From: DATLED01 sp035525495
GTDB taxonomy: Bacteria; Actinomycetota; Acidimicrobiia; Acidimicrobiales; CADCTF01
Length of the DNA: 41,419 nt
Direction: 5' to 3'
Assembly (NCBI GenBank): GCA_035525495.1
Contig: DATLED010000053.1
Span: 1 to 41,419 of the forward strand
The notes beneath the pieces were generated by a model, which was not told the origin of the DNA, made no database searches, and saw only the letters and a program-made list of their open reading frames with translations. Numbering within the stretch: position 1 is the stretch's first letter; the number at the start of each line of letters is the position of its first letter. A program made the position numbers and the translations under genes. Below, piece after piece: positions 7,586 to 15,533 of the stretch.

Positions 7586-8388
7586 CACCGCGGCGCCGAC
7601 TGCGTCTCGAGGAAGGACGTGATGGCCTTCGCCGAGGCTGCGGGCTGGTCGCTGAAGAAGATGTGGCTCGCGCCCTCGAGGACCTCCATCTGCGCCCCCT
7701 CGATCGCCGCCGCCAGCACGGGCGCGTTGGCCGGGTTCACGAGCCGATCCTCGTTCCCCTGCAGGATCAGCGTCGGCACAGCGATCGCGCGAAGTCGCGC
7801 CGCGCCGCCCGTCCATGCCTGCACACCGCGGAGCTGGTTGGCGTAGCCCTCGGGCGTGGTCGGCACCTGCATCCGCACGGCGAAGTCCTCGTCGATCACC
7901 GAGCGGGGCGTGCCCTTGGCGTAGACGAACGGGATGGCGACCTCGGCCGCCTCCTCCGGCGGCAGCGACGCGCGCGCCGCCGCCATCTCCATCGCCGCCG
8001 GCTCGGCCGGGACCATCTCCGCGCCGCCCGTCGCCGTGCACCCCAGGATCAACGACCGCAGCCGCTCGGGCGCCCGCAGCGCGACCTCCTGCGCGATGAA
8101 CCCGCCCATCGACACGCCCAGGACGTGGGCCGACGCCTCGCCCGCGGCGTCGAGCACGGCGAGCGCGTCGTCCGCCATCGTCGTCAACGGGTACGGACCC
8201 GCGGGCACGCCCGTGCGCCCGACGCCGCGGTTGTCGAAGCGGATCGTGCGGTAGCTCCGGGTCAGCTCGGGCAGCAGCCGCCACCACATGTCCGAGCTGT
8301 AGCCGAGGCCCATGATGAGCAGGATCGGCTCCCCCTCGCCCTCGGCCTCCCACCAGATTCGGACGTCTCCACGATCGACGACGGGCAT
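7585..8388 (-). CDS. Alpha/beta hydrolase
   Basis: 267 residues, a compact alpha/beta-hydrolase fold. The nucleophile is Ser93 in GVSMGG, an acid lies near NEDRLV and the His is in GASHIFF near the C-terminus. The DNRGVGRTG segment precedes the elbow, as in the family. There is no signal peptide, so it is cytosolic. Start and stop each share one base with the adjacent genes (TGATG), showing tight coupling with LivF and the secreted esterase. It may hydrolyse an imported ester, lactone or oligomer; the substrate is not known. Confidence 0.9.
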   Translation of the reverse strand: MPVVDRGDVRIWWEAEGEGEPILLIMGLGYSSDMWWRLLPELTRSYRTIRFDNRGVGRTGVPAGPYPLTTMADDALAVLDAAGEASAHVLGVSMGGFIAQEVALRAPERLRSLILGCTATGGAEMVPAEPAAMEMAAARASLPPEEAAEVAIPFVYAKGTPRSVIDEDFAVRMQVPTTPEGYANQLRGVQAWTGGAARLRAIAVPTLILQGNEDRLVNPANAPVLAAAIEGAQMEVLEGASHIFFSDQPAASAKAITSFLETQSAPR

Positions 8389-9263
8389 CAGCTCGTTCCT
8401 CTCGGAGCAGTGAGACCTTCTCGGCGTCGTCGGGTCCGGCGACGGCCGCGGCCGGCCACGGATCGGGCGATGCCACCACCCAGCAGGCGGCCGATGCCGA
8501 GGTACCCGGCGAGGGCCTCGGTGTCCAGGCCGACGACGGGGCCGCGGTGCACCACCCGCCCGACCTGCAGGACGTGGACGGTGTCGACGAGCTGCAACCC
8601 GAAGGCCACGTTCTGCTCCACCAGCACCATCGTCACGCCGGTCGCGGCCACCTGCTTGAGCGTGCCGAACAGCTCCTGCACGGCCATCGGCGACAGGCCC
8701 GCCGACGGCTCGTCCACAAGGATCAGCTTCGGCTCCGACATCAACGAACGGGCGACGGCCAGGGCCGCCTGCTGCCCACCCGACATCGTCCCGGCGACCT
8801 GCGTCCGCCGCTCCGCCAGCATCGGGAACCGGTCGAAGACGCCGTCGAGGGTGGCCTGGTACTTCGAACGGTCGCGACGCCGCAACGTGTAGGCGCCGAG
8901 GCGCAGGTTCTGCTCGACGTTCAGCGCCGCGAACACCTGGCGGCCCTGGGGGACGTGCGCCATCCCGAGCGCCACCCGCTCCTCCGGTGACGTGCCCGTG
9001 ATGTCCTGCGCCAGGAACCGGACGGATCCGCTCCGCGCGGGAACGATGCCGGCGAGCACCTTCATCGTCACGGACTTGCCTGCGCCGTTGAGGCCGAACA
9101 CCCCGGCGACAGAGCCCGCCGGTACCTCGAGGTCGACCCCGTGCAGCACGGTCGTGACCCCGAACCCGGCGGTGACGCCCTCGACCGCCAACACGACGCT
9201 TTTGTCAGCCGGATCCCGCCGGTCCCGGCGGGATTCCGCTGGCAGAACGGGGGGGTTGGTCAC
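8388..9263 (-). CDS. livF: Branched-chain amino acid-type ABC transporter ATPase LivF
   Basis: 291 residues from GTG at 9263 (GTGA overlap with the upstream gene). Walker A is FGLNGAGKSVT, the signature is MSGGQQAALAVARSL, Walker B is LILVDEPSAGLSP, and the switch is VLVEQNV. The VPQGRQVFAALNVEQNL segment is characteristic of LivF. An Arg-rich C-terminal extension of about 30 residues is unusual. It pairs with the LivG half of the neighbouring fusion to power a HAAT-type importer. HAAT importers also carry amides, urea, short carboxylates and aromatic acids, so the amino-acid label is only a family name. Confidence 0.92.
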   Translation of the reverse strand: MTNPPVLPAESRRDRRDPADKSVVLAVEGVTAGFGVTTVLHGVDLEVPAGSVAGVFGLNGAGKSVTMKVLAGIVPARSGSVRFLAQDITGTSPEERVALGMAHVPQGRQVFAALNVEQNLRLGAYTLRRRDRSKYQATLDGVFDRFPMLAERRTQVAGTMSGGQQAALAVARSLMSEPKLILVDEPSAGLSPMAVQELFGTLKQVAATGVTMVLVEQNVAFGLQLVDTVHVLQVGRVVHRGPVVGLDTEALAGYLGIGRLLGGGIARSVAGRGRRRTRRRREGLTAPRGTS

Positions 9264-11128
9264 GCGGGGACCGCCTCACCGAGGTATGCCGTGATCACGT
9301 CGCCCTGCTGCGCGACGTCGTCGACGGCCCCCGAGGCGATGACCTCCCCGCTCGACAGGACGGTGAGCGAGTCGCACACGTCGAGCACGAGGGGGAGGTT
9401 GTGCTCGATGAGCAGGACCGTCCGGCCGAGCTGGTCGCGGACGTCGCGCAACCGAACCGCCAGGTTCTCGGCGGCGCCCGGCGACATGCCGGCCGACGGC
9501 TCGTCGAGCAGCACGAGGTCCGGAGCCGTCAACAGCACGCAGCCGAGCTCGACGATCCTTTGCTGGCCGTGCGACAGCAGCCGCACGGGCACCTCCGCCT
9601 TGTGCTCGAACCCCAGCGCGGCGATCGCCTCACGAGCCCGCTCGCGCAGCTCGGCCTCCACGCGACGGGTCCGACCGAACCCGGTGAGCGCCTCGGCGCC
9701 CGAGTACTGCGCCAACGAGTGTTGGGCCAGCAACAGGTTCTCGGTGACCGTCAGGTCCTTGGCGAGCCCGATGCCCTGGAACGTGCGGCCGATGCCGGCG
9801 GCGGCACGCGAATGCGGCGGGTCGTTCGTGATGTCGCGTCCGAAGAACGTGACCCGTCCGGACTGCACGGGCACGAGACCGGCGATGGCGTTGAAGAGCG
9901 TCGTCTTGCCGGCGCCGTTCGGTCCGATGAGTCCGGTGATCTCCCCGGCGCGCACGTCGAACGAGGCCGCCCGCACCGCGTACAGATCGCCGAAGCGCAC
10001 GCTCACATCGGCGACCGACAGCATCGGCCCGGTCGTCGCGGGACGGTTGCGCATCACCGTCGCCGGCCGCGGCATCTCCGGCAGGGACGGTGCGGCGGCG
10101 CCCGCCTCGCCCGTGTCGTCGGCGGCCGACGCCGCCTCCGCCTCCTCGGCGGTGCGGCGCTCGCGCCGGTCGGCCAGCAGCTCGGCGACGCCCCCGGGAT
10201 GGTTGCGCACGGCGATCATCAGCCCGGCGGCTCCCAGCACCAGGTCCCATCCCCGCAACCGCGTGCCGAAGATCCCGATCAGCACCCGCGGCAGCTCGGC
10301 GTACACGATGCAGGCGGCGACGACGCCGACGCGCGAACCGAGTCCGCCGATCACGACGACGACCACCAACAGCAATGACGACTGATAGTTGAACGAGCCG
10401 GCGTTCACGGTCCCGACGAGCGGCCCGTACATCGCACCGGCCACGCCGGCGAAGGCACCCGACAGCCCGAAGGCGAAGAGCTTGTGGCGACCGACGTCGA
10501 TGCCGAACGACGCCGCCACCGGCTCACTCGCCTTCACCGCCCGGAAGGCGCGCCCGACCCGCGACTTCGTGACGTTCACGTCGACGAGCCACAGCAGGGC
10601 GAAGATCACGAAGATGATGCCGAGGTAGTCCATCGTCTTGAGGAAGACGAACGTGTTGGCGATCGGCCGCGGGATCTCGATGCCGGACGACCCGCCGGTG
10701 AGGCTGCGGGCGCGGAACACCGACTTCTCCATGGCATAGGAGAACCCGATGGTTGCGACGGCGAGGTAGAGCCCTCGCAGCCGAAGTGCGGGCACCCCGA
10801 CGAGCAGCCCGACCGCAGCCCCGACGACGGCCGCCGCCGGCACGCTCAACAGGTAGGGCAGGGCCATCCTCGTCGCCGCCGTCATCACGCCGCACGTGAA
10901 CCCGCCGACGCCGACGAGGGCGAAGTGGCCGAGCGAGATCTGCCCGGCGTAGCCCATCACCAGGTTGAGGGCGAGGGCGGCGGCGGCCAGGCAGATGCCG
11001 GTGGCGAAGACCTGGGACTCGATGCCGGTGATGCGATCGGGCAGGACCCTTCCGCCGAGCAGCGGCACGACGAACAAGGCGACCAGGACGCCGACCACCT
11101 TGAGCCGGCCGAGGAGTTGCGGGTTCAC
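9260..11128 (-). CDS. LivM-LivG fusion: ABC permease and ATPase in one chain
   Basis: 622 residues from GTG at 11128, overlapping the LivH stop by 4 nt. Residues 1 to about 330 are a LivM permease with about ten membrane helices (LNLVMGYAGQISLGHFA is typical). A charged Ala/Glu-rich linker follows (about 335-385). Then comes a LivG ATPase with Walker A GPNGAGKTT, LivG-type segment GIGRTFQ, signature LLSHGQQR, Walker B LVLLDEPSAGM and switch LIEHNL. Such fusions occur in several actinobacteria. It works with LivH and LivF as the inner-membrane importer. Confidence 0.92.
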   Translation of the reverse strand: MNPQLLGRLKVVGVLVALFVVPLLGGRVLPDRITGIESQVFATGICLAAAALALNLVMGYAGQISLGHFALVGVGGFTCGVMTAATRMALPYLLSVPAAAVVGAAVGLLVGVPALRLRGLYLAVATIGFSYAMEKSVFRARSLTGGSSGIEIPRPIANTFVFLKTMDYLGIIFVIFALLWLVDVNVTKSRVGRAFRAVKASEPVAASFGIDVGRHKLFAFGLSGAFAGVAGAMYGPLVGTVNAGSFNYQSSLLLVVVVVIGGLGSRVGVVAACIVYAELPRVLIGIFGTRLRGWDLVLGAAGLMIAVRNHPGGVAELLADRRERRTAEEAEAASAADDTGEAGAAAPSLPEMPRPATVMRNRPATTGPMLSVADVSVRFGDLYAVRAASFDVRAGEITGLIGPNGAGKTTLFNAIAGLVPVQSGRVTFFGRDITNDPPHSRAAAGIGRTFQGIGLAKDLTVTENLLLAQHSLAQYSGAEALTGFGRTRRVEAELRERAREAIAALGFEHKAEVPVRLLSHGQQRIVELGCVLLTAPDLVLLDEPSAGMSPGAAENLAVRLRDVRDQLGRTVLLIEHNLPLVLDVCDSLTVLSSGEVIASGAVDDVAQQGDVITAYLGEAVPA

Positions 11129-12018
11129 GCCACCGCCGGGGGCTTGGCACCGAACAGCCCGCCGGGACGGACCAGGAGCACGACGATGATCAACGCGAAG
11201 ACCGTCAGGATCGGAATCCCCGGGAGGGAGCTCGTGATCGTCGCCGATGTCACGAACACCTTGAGCAACCCGACGATGAGCCCGCCGATGAAGGCGCCGG
11301 GAAGGCTCGCGAGCCCGCCGACGAGGGAGGCCGCCAACGCAAAGACGAAGAGCTCGCTGGCGAAGCCGGGGACGAAGTTGCCGATGGTCGGCTCGATGAG
11401 CAGCGCCGCGAGTGCGCTGATCGCCGCACCCGTGCCCCAGGTGAACGCCGAGACCCGTGACAGCGAGACGCCGACCAGCCGCACCGCCGTCGGGTCGTCG
11501 GCCGCCGCCAGGACGCCGAGCCCGAAGTCGGTGCGTTGCAACAGCAACGCCAGCCCGGCACCGACGGCCAGGGTCACCAGCAACGAGAGGATCCGAGTCG
11601 GGCTGACGATCACGCCGGCCAGTTGCAGGCCGAGGCCGTTGATCGGTGCGGCGACGGTACGCGGTGATTCTCCGAGGATCCGGACCCCGACCGCCAGGAG
11701 GAACAGGAGGAGCCCGACGGTGGCAACCGCGACCGAGATCCGGCTCGAGTCGCCCATCTTCCGCACCACGAGCCGCTCGAAGCCGAGACCGACGGCGGTC
11801 GCTGCCGCGATCCCCGCGCCGGCGCCGACGATCCACGGCAGGTGGTGCTCGGTCGTCAGGTACCAGGCGACGATCAGTGCGACCGTCCCGATCTCGCCCT
11901 GGGCGAAGTTCAAGACCCTCGATCCTCGGTACACGAGGACGATGCCAACAGCGAGGAGGCCGTAGATCCCACCCTCGACGATGCCGAGCACGAGGTTCTG
12001 TCCGTTGAGCCAGCTCAT
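11125..12018 (-). CDS. livH: LivH-type ABC transporter permease
   Basis: 297 residues with about eight hydrophobic helices. The start LVLGIVEGGIYGLLAVGIVLVYRGSRVLNFAQGEIG contains the LNFAQGE signature of LivH permeases. The C-terminus VRPGGLFG is also typical. It lies 11 nt downstream of the binding-protein stop and overlaps the LivM-LivG fusion by GTGA. The membrane partner of the LivM half; substrate as for the operon. Confidence 0.93.
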   Translation of the reverse strand: MSWLNGQNLVLGIVEGGIYGLLAVGIVLVYRGSRVLNFAQGEIGTVALIVAWYLTTEHHLPWIVGAGAGIAAATAVGLGFERLVVRKMGDSSRISVAVATVGLLLFLLAVGVRILGESPRTVAAPINGLGLQLAGVIVSPTRILSLLVTLAVGAGLALLLQRTDFGLGVLAAADDPTAVRLVGVSLSRVSAFTWGTGAAISALAALLIEPTIGNFVPGFASELFVFALAASLVGGLASLPGAFIGGLIVGLLKVFVTSATITSSLPGIPILTVFALIIVVLLVRPGGLFGAKPPAVA

Positions 12019-12029
12019 TCAGCGCTCCA

Positions 12030-13556
12030 TCAGAAGTCGGCCTTGCAGAGCTCGATGGAACGCCAGTTCACCTTGCCCGACGGCGATCGATACGTCTCCA
12101 TCGTGTTGACGAGACCTCCGCTCCCGTCGTGCTTGCCACCAGAGAAGTCGAGCGGACAGGTGGGTCCCACCGTCGCCTTGTAGCCGGTCTGGAGGAGCCC
12201 GACGAGGTGGTTGCGGGTGCAGTTCTGACCGCAGGCCTTGAGCAGCGCGACGAGGCGCTTCTGCTCGACCCAGTTCAGCCACAGGAGGTCGCCGGCGACA
12301 CCCGCGATGTCGGTGTTCGGTCGGTACTTCTTGTACTGCGCCTCGAACTCCTTCATGTCGGCCGCATAGGACGAGAAGGTCCCGGCGTAGTCGCCGAAGG
12401 AGTAGCCGGGCCAGGAGGCGAGCCCGACCATCGGCGGCGTCATGGCGTCCTCGCCGAGGGCCTGAGCCGTGAGGTTGAACGGGAAGGCCAGCCAGATCGG
12501 GCTCCAGTTCTGGGCCTTGGCCTGCTCGACCATCTGCGTCAGGGCGAGCGTGTTCTCCCAACCCCACACGACCTCTGCGCCGGCACTTTTCAGCGCCAGC
12601 AACGCCTGGGTGTACTCGGCCTGGTTCTGCTGCACCCCGATCGCACCGACGATCGTCAGTCCGCGCTCGTTGGCGACCTGCTTGAAGGCGTCGAAGCCCG
12701 GCTGCCAGAACTCACTGTTGCGGTAGAGGATCCCGATCTTCTTGCCCTTGAACTTCTGGGCCGCCAGCTGGCCGAAGGCCTCGCCGACGCGCTCAACCGT
12801 CGGCTGGGTCGTGTAGCTGTACTGCTTGCCCTCGCTCCCCTTCACCGTGGCGATGTGGTGGAAGTAGAGCTCCTTGTTCTGCTCGGCCCAGTTCCGCACG
12901 CCGGGGATCTGGTCGAAGCCGATGCCGCCGAGGATCATGAAGGGGTTCTTGGCCTTGCACGCTTCGGCTGCCTGGACCGCCGTCGCCGGCTTGTAGTCGT
13001 CGTTCTCGTAGGTGGCGGTGATCTTGCGACCGAAGACCCCGCCGGCGTCGTTGACGGCCGAGTAGTACACGTTGAAGTCGGCCTCGGACGCGTTGAAGGC
13101 GGGCCCGTAGGTGAGCGCGGCGTGCCCGCACAAGCGGACCTCGGTGGACGAGATGCCCCGGACGTTGAGGTCGCCGGCGAAGAGCTGGGGGTCACCCGGC
13201 GCGTCGACGGGGGCGGCGGCCGAGGTGGATCCGCCGGTCGACGTGGCCGCGCCGGATGCCGTGGAGGCGCCGGAGGTTCCCGGTTTGGTCGACGTCTTGG
13301 AGCCGGCCGCGGCGCCGGCCTTCGTCGCCGCGCCACCGGGCACCGTCGGCGCCGCGCCGCCCGGTGCGGGGCTGGCGTCGGGACCAGGGGCGGTGCCGTC
13401 GACAGCGGCGATGTCGTCGGACGGTGCGGAAGTCGTCGTCGTGGCGTCGCCGGTCGCGAGGCTGACGCCCTCGCCCGGTCGTTTGGCGCCGGTGCAGCCG
13501 GCGGCGACGATGGCGAGCGCGCCGACGATCGCCAGCATCCGAAGCTTGGGACCCAT
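12030..13556 (-). CDS. Substrate-binding lipoprotein of the Liv-type transporter
   Basis: 508 residues from the ATG at 13556. This start is preceded by AGGGGGAG at a 6-nt spacing; ATGs at 13562 and 13574 are in frame but have poorer spacing. The signal peptide ends in a lipobox (VAAG-Cys21), so it is an exported lipoprotein. A Thr/Ala/Gly/Pro-rich linker of about 90 residues precedes the periplasmic-binding type-1 domain (STEVRLCGHAALTYGP, then GVFGRKITATYENDDYKP, KIGILYRNSEFWQPG). This is the Leu/Ile/Val-binding family (PF13458-type), but the ligand cannot be read from sequence. First gene of the operon, divergent from a TetR gene. Confidence 0.9.
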   Translation of the reverse strand: MGPKLRMLAIVGALAIVAAGCTGAKRPGEGVSLATGDATTTTSAPSDDIAAVDGTAPGPDASPAPGGAAPTVPGGAATKAGAAAGSKTSTKPGTSGASTASGAATSTGGSTSAAAPVDAPGDPQLFAGDLNVRGISSTEVRLCGHAALTYGPAFNASEADFNVYYSAVNDAGGVFGRKITATYENDDYKPATAVQAAEACKAKNPFMILGGIGFDQIPGVRNWAEQNKELYFHHIATVKGSEGKQYSYTTQPTVERVGEAFGQLAAQKFKGKKIGILYRNSEFWQPGFDAFKQVANERGLTIVGAIGVQQNQAEYTQALLALKSAGAEVVWGWENTLALTQMVEQAKAQNWSPIWLAFPFNLTAQALGEDAMTPPMVGLASWPGYSFGDYAGTFSSYAADMKEFEAQYKKYRPNTDIAGVAGDLLWLNWVEQKRLVALLKACGQNCTRNHLVGLLQTGYKATVGPTCPLDFSGGKHDGSGGLVNTMETYRSPSGKVNWRSIELCKADF

Positions 13557-13579
13557 CCCCATCTCCCCCTGCATTCACC

Positions 13580-13657
13580 GAACGTGCGTTAGGCGATGTT
13601 GCACCCTACGGCGTGGCGATGGGCCAGGCAAACCGGTAGGGTGCCGAACGACCGTTC
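13580..13657. promoter_or_regulatory. Symmetric divergent promoter with paired operator-like sites
   Basis: Two -10-like TAGGGT hexamers face outward: minus strand 13608-13603, plus strand 13637-13642. They are part of a 9-bp inverted repeat (GCACCCTAC 13601-13609 / GTAGGGTGC 13636-13644). A minus-strand -35-like TTGCCT (13631-13626) lies 17 bp from its -10. Just downstream of each -10 is a GAACG-N2-CGTT box (13580-13590 and 13646-13657). The likely ligand is the adjacent TetR protein, controlling both itself and the transporter operon. The boxes also resemble CGAAC-N4-GTT SOS boxes, so LexA cannot be excluded. Confidence 0.65.
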
Positions 13658-13676
13658 CGATCAGAGGGAGGCGGGG

Positions 13677-14291
13677 GTGACCATCGAAGCCGACGTCCTC
13701 CTGCCACCGCGCGCCACCGCGGACGGGACGTTGCGGCGGGTGCAGGAGCGGGCCCTGCTGCTGTTCGCCGAGCGCGGGTACCACGGCGTGCCCATGCGGG
13801 AGCTGGCGGCGGCGACCGGCGTGCGGGCCAGCTCGCTGTACGCCCACGTCGCCTCCAAGGAAGAGCTGTTGCTGCAACTGATCGCCCTCGGCCACGAGGA
13901 GCACCGCGACGCCATGCGCCAGGCCGTGCTCGATGCGGACGGGTCCCCGGCCGAGCAGCTGGCGGCGGCCACGCGGGCCCACGTCCGGTTCCATGCGAGC
14001 TATCCGCTGCTGGCGACCGTGGCCAACAACGAGCTCCGCTCGCTCGGCCCCGAGGCCCAGGCGGCGGTGCTGGCGGTGCGCAGCGACGCCGAGGGATTGC
14101 TGCGGGACGTGATCGACCGCGGCATCCGCGTCGGGCACTTTGACTGCCCCGATACCTGGCTCGCCATGGCCGCCATCGGCGCCATCGGCATCCGCGTCGC
14201 CTCCTGGTACCGGTCGAGCTCGCCGTACCCCGTCGAGCTCGTCTGCGACCGCTACGCCGAGTTCGCCCTCCGGATCGTCGGAAGCCGCTAG
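13677..14291 (+). CDS. TetR-family transcriptional regulator
   Basis: 204 residues from GTG at 13677, chosen because AGAGGGAGG lies about 6 nt upstream; longer in-frame starts lack such a site. The N-terminal helix-turn-helix is typical: LFAERGYHGVPMRELAAATGVRASSLYAHVASKEELL (about 30-65 in two parts). The helical ligand-binding domain follows. It is divergent from the Liv-type operon with paired palindromes between, so it probably represses that operon and itself and is released by a transported substrate or a CoA derivative (inference). Its stop shares the palindromic tetramer CTAG with the stop of the convergent hydrolase gene. Confidence 0.9.
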   Translation: MTIEADVLLPPRATADGTLRRVQERALLLFAERGYHGVPMRELAAATGVRASSLYAHVASKEELLLQLIALGHEEHRDAMRQAVLDADGSPAEQLAAATRAHVRFHASYPLLATVANNELRSLGPEAQAAVLAVRSDAEGLLRDVIDRGIRVGHFDCPDTWLAMAAIGAIGIRVASWYRSSSPYPVELVCDRYAEFALRIVGSR

Positions 14292-15145
14292 GTGCGAGCG
14301 GCGATCGTCGCCGCGATCCACGCGAGGACGTCGGCGGTGACCTCGTCGCGGTTGGTCTCGTTGAACAGCTCGTGCCTTCCGCCCGCGTACGACCGGAACG
14401 TCACGTTGGTCAGGCCCGCCCAGCGGTAGTGCTCGGTGAGCGCCCGTCCGCCCTCGTCGCCGCCGATCGGGTCGTCCGAGCCGTTGAAGATCAGCAGCGG
14501 GAGGTCGTCGGGGACGTCCTCGTCGTCCGGTGAGCGCGCGTCGCGGTTCGAACGCGCCGGCGTCGTCGACGTCTGCGCCGTCATCCGCTCGAAGCCGCAC
14601 CACGGGTCGTCGATGTACTTCTGCACCTCGGCGACATCCCGCGTCAGCCAGTCGTAGGCCGTCGCCGCGGGCTCGAAGGCCTCGTTCGGTCCCCCGCGAC
14701 GGACGGCGCCCTCGCGCCGCAACGTGGTGCCCGTGAGCAGTGCCCCGTCGAGGTCGGCCCCCCACCGGCGGAGGTAGCGCTGCGCGATGAACGATCCCCA
14801 GCTGTGTCCGAGCAGGAACCGGGGCACGTCGGGATGCGCGGCGAACGCGGCCCGGCTCACGGCGTGGCACGCATCGAGCACGCCGTCCATCCCCCGAGGC
14901 CCGAGGTCGCCGAGGCCGCCTGCGGCGAGCCCCGTCCGCCCGTGTCCACGATGGTCGTCGGCATAGACCGCGATGCCGGTCTCGTTGGCTGCCGCCGCGA
15001 ACCTTGCGTAACGACCCGCGTGCTCGGCCCAGCCGTGGAGGACGTGGAGCACCGCGACCGTCGGCCGACCGGTGGGCAGCCATCGGTCGTAGGTGACTTC
15101 GATGCCGTCGTCGTCGGTGAGGGAGAACGTTTCGATCGGCGAAAT
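14288..15145 (-). CDS. Lysophospholipase/monoacylglycerol lipase-like alpha/beta hydrolase, non-standard start
   Basis: The family-typical coding stretch spans 285 residues. Oxyanion HG lies in LHVLHGWAEHAGRY, the nucleophile is Ser115 in GHSWGS, the acid is in SDDPIGG and the His is in GGRHELFNE. The only standard start in frame is a GTG at 15052. That would begin only a few residues before the oxyanion loop and discard a conserved strand (TDDDGIEVTYDRWLPTGRP). The frame stays open to a TAG at 15148-15146, leaving only ATT (15145) or ATC (15136) as possible starts. I therefore draw it from 15145, while noting that automatic annotation would use 15052. Last gene of the AddB-AddA-Lsr2 group, 19 nt after Lsr2. 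Confidence 0.75.
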   Translation of the reverse strand: MSPIETFSLTDDDGIEVTYDRWLPTGRPTVAVLHVLHGWAEHAGRYARFAAAANETGIAVYADDHRGHGRTGLAAGGLGDLGPRGMDGVLDACHAVSRAAFAAHPDVPRFLLGHSWGSFIAQRYLRRWGADLDGALLTGTTLRREGAVRRGGPNEAFEPAATAYDWLTRDVAEVQKYIDDPWCGFERMTAQTSTTPARSNRDARSPDDEDVPDDLPLLIFNGSDDPIGGDEGGRALTEHYRWAGLTNVTFRSYAGGRHELFNETNRDEVTADVLAWIAATIAART

Positions 15146-15164
15146 CTATCGTCGCCGTCGCGGA

Positions 15165-15524
15165 CTAGCGGTTGGTGGCGGCCTCGTAGGCGGCCCGCAC
15201 GTCGGCGGCGATGCGGCCCTTGTCGCCGACCTTGAACCCATTCGACTTGGCCCACTCCCGCACCGCATTGGCGTCGGTCGTCGTGCCGAAGGTCGCGCGG
15301 GAGCCGCCGGAACCGTTGGCCCGCGCACTGCGACCGCCGGTGGCCCGCCGGCCCTTCGACGTCCATTGGTCGAACTGGGCGCTCAGCTCGGCGTTGTGCT
15401 GCGGGCACAGGTCGAGCTCCCACTGCTCGCGTCCCCACCCGAGGGTGACGGCGGTCGCGTCGCCGGTCTCCTCGCCGCAGAGGTCGCACGTCACGGTCTC
15501 GATGATCTGTCGCTGCCTGGCCAC
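15165..15524 (-). CDS. lsr2: Lsr2-type nucleoid-associated protein, putative zinc-binding variant
   Basis: 119 residues from GTG at 15524. The C-terminal domain (about 84-115: AVREWAKSNGFKVGDKGRIAADVRAAYEA) matches Lsr2 DNA-binding domains, with KGR (102-104) in place of the usual RGR that enters the minor groove of AT-rich DNA. The N-terminal half keeps the strand pattern expected for dimerisation but carries C13-x2-C16 and C40-x2-H43, a probable zinc site. A basic Gly/Ser linker joins the halves. Lsr2 proteins silence horizontally acquired AT-rich DNA in actinobacteria. It sits 9 nt after the AddA-like gene. Confidence 0.85.
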   Translation of the reverse strand: MARQRQIIETVTCDLCGEETGDATAVTLGWGREQWELDLCPQHNAELSAQFDQWTSKGRRATGGRSARANGSGGSRATFGTTTDANAVREWAKSNGFKVGDKGRIAADVRAAYEAATNR

Positions 15525-15533
15525 GGGGGAACT

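Noticed and set aside
12129..13592. Plus-strand open frame opposite the binding lipoprotein
   Set aside because: Low-complexity Gly/Arg shadow; the minus frame has a signal peptide, lipobox and binding domain.
13580..13657. Calling both GAACG-N2-CGTT boxes LexA sites outright
   Set aside because: They deviate from the CGAAC-N4-GTTCG core on one arm and lie beside a TetR gene, which is the simpler explanation.
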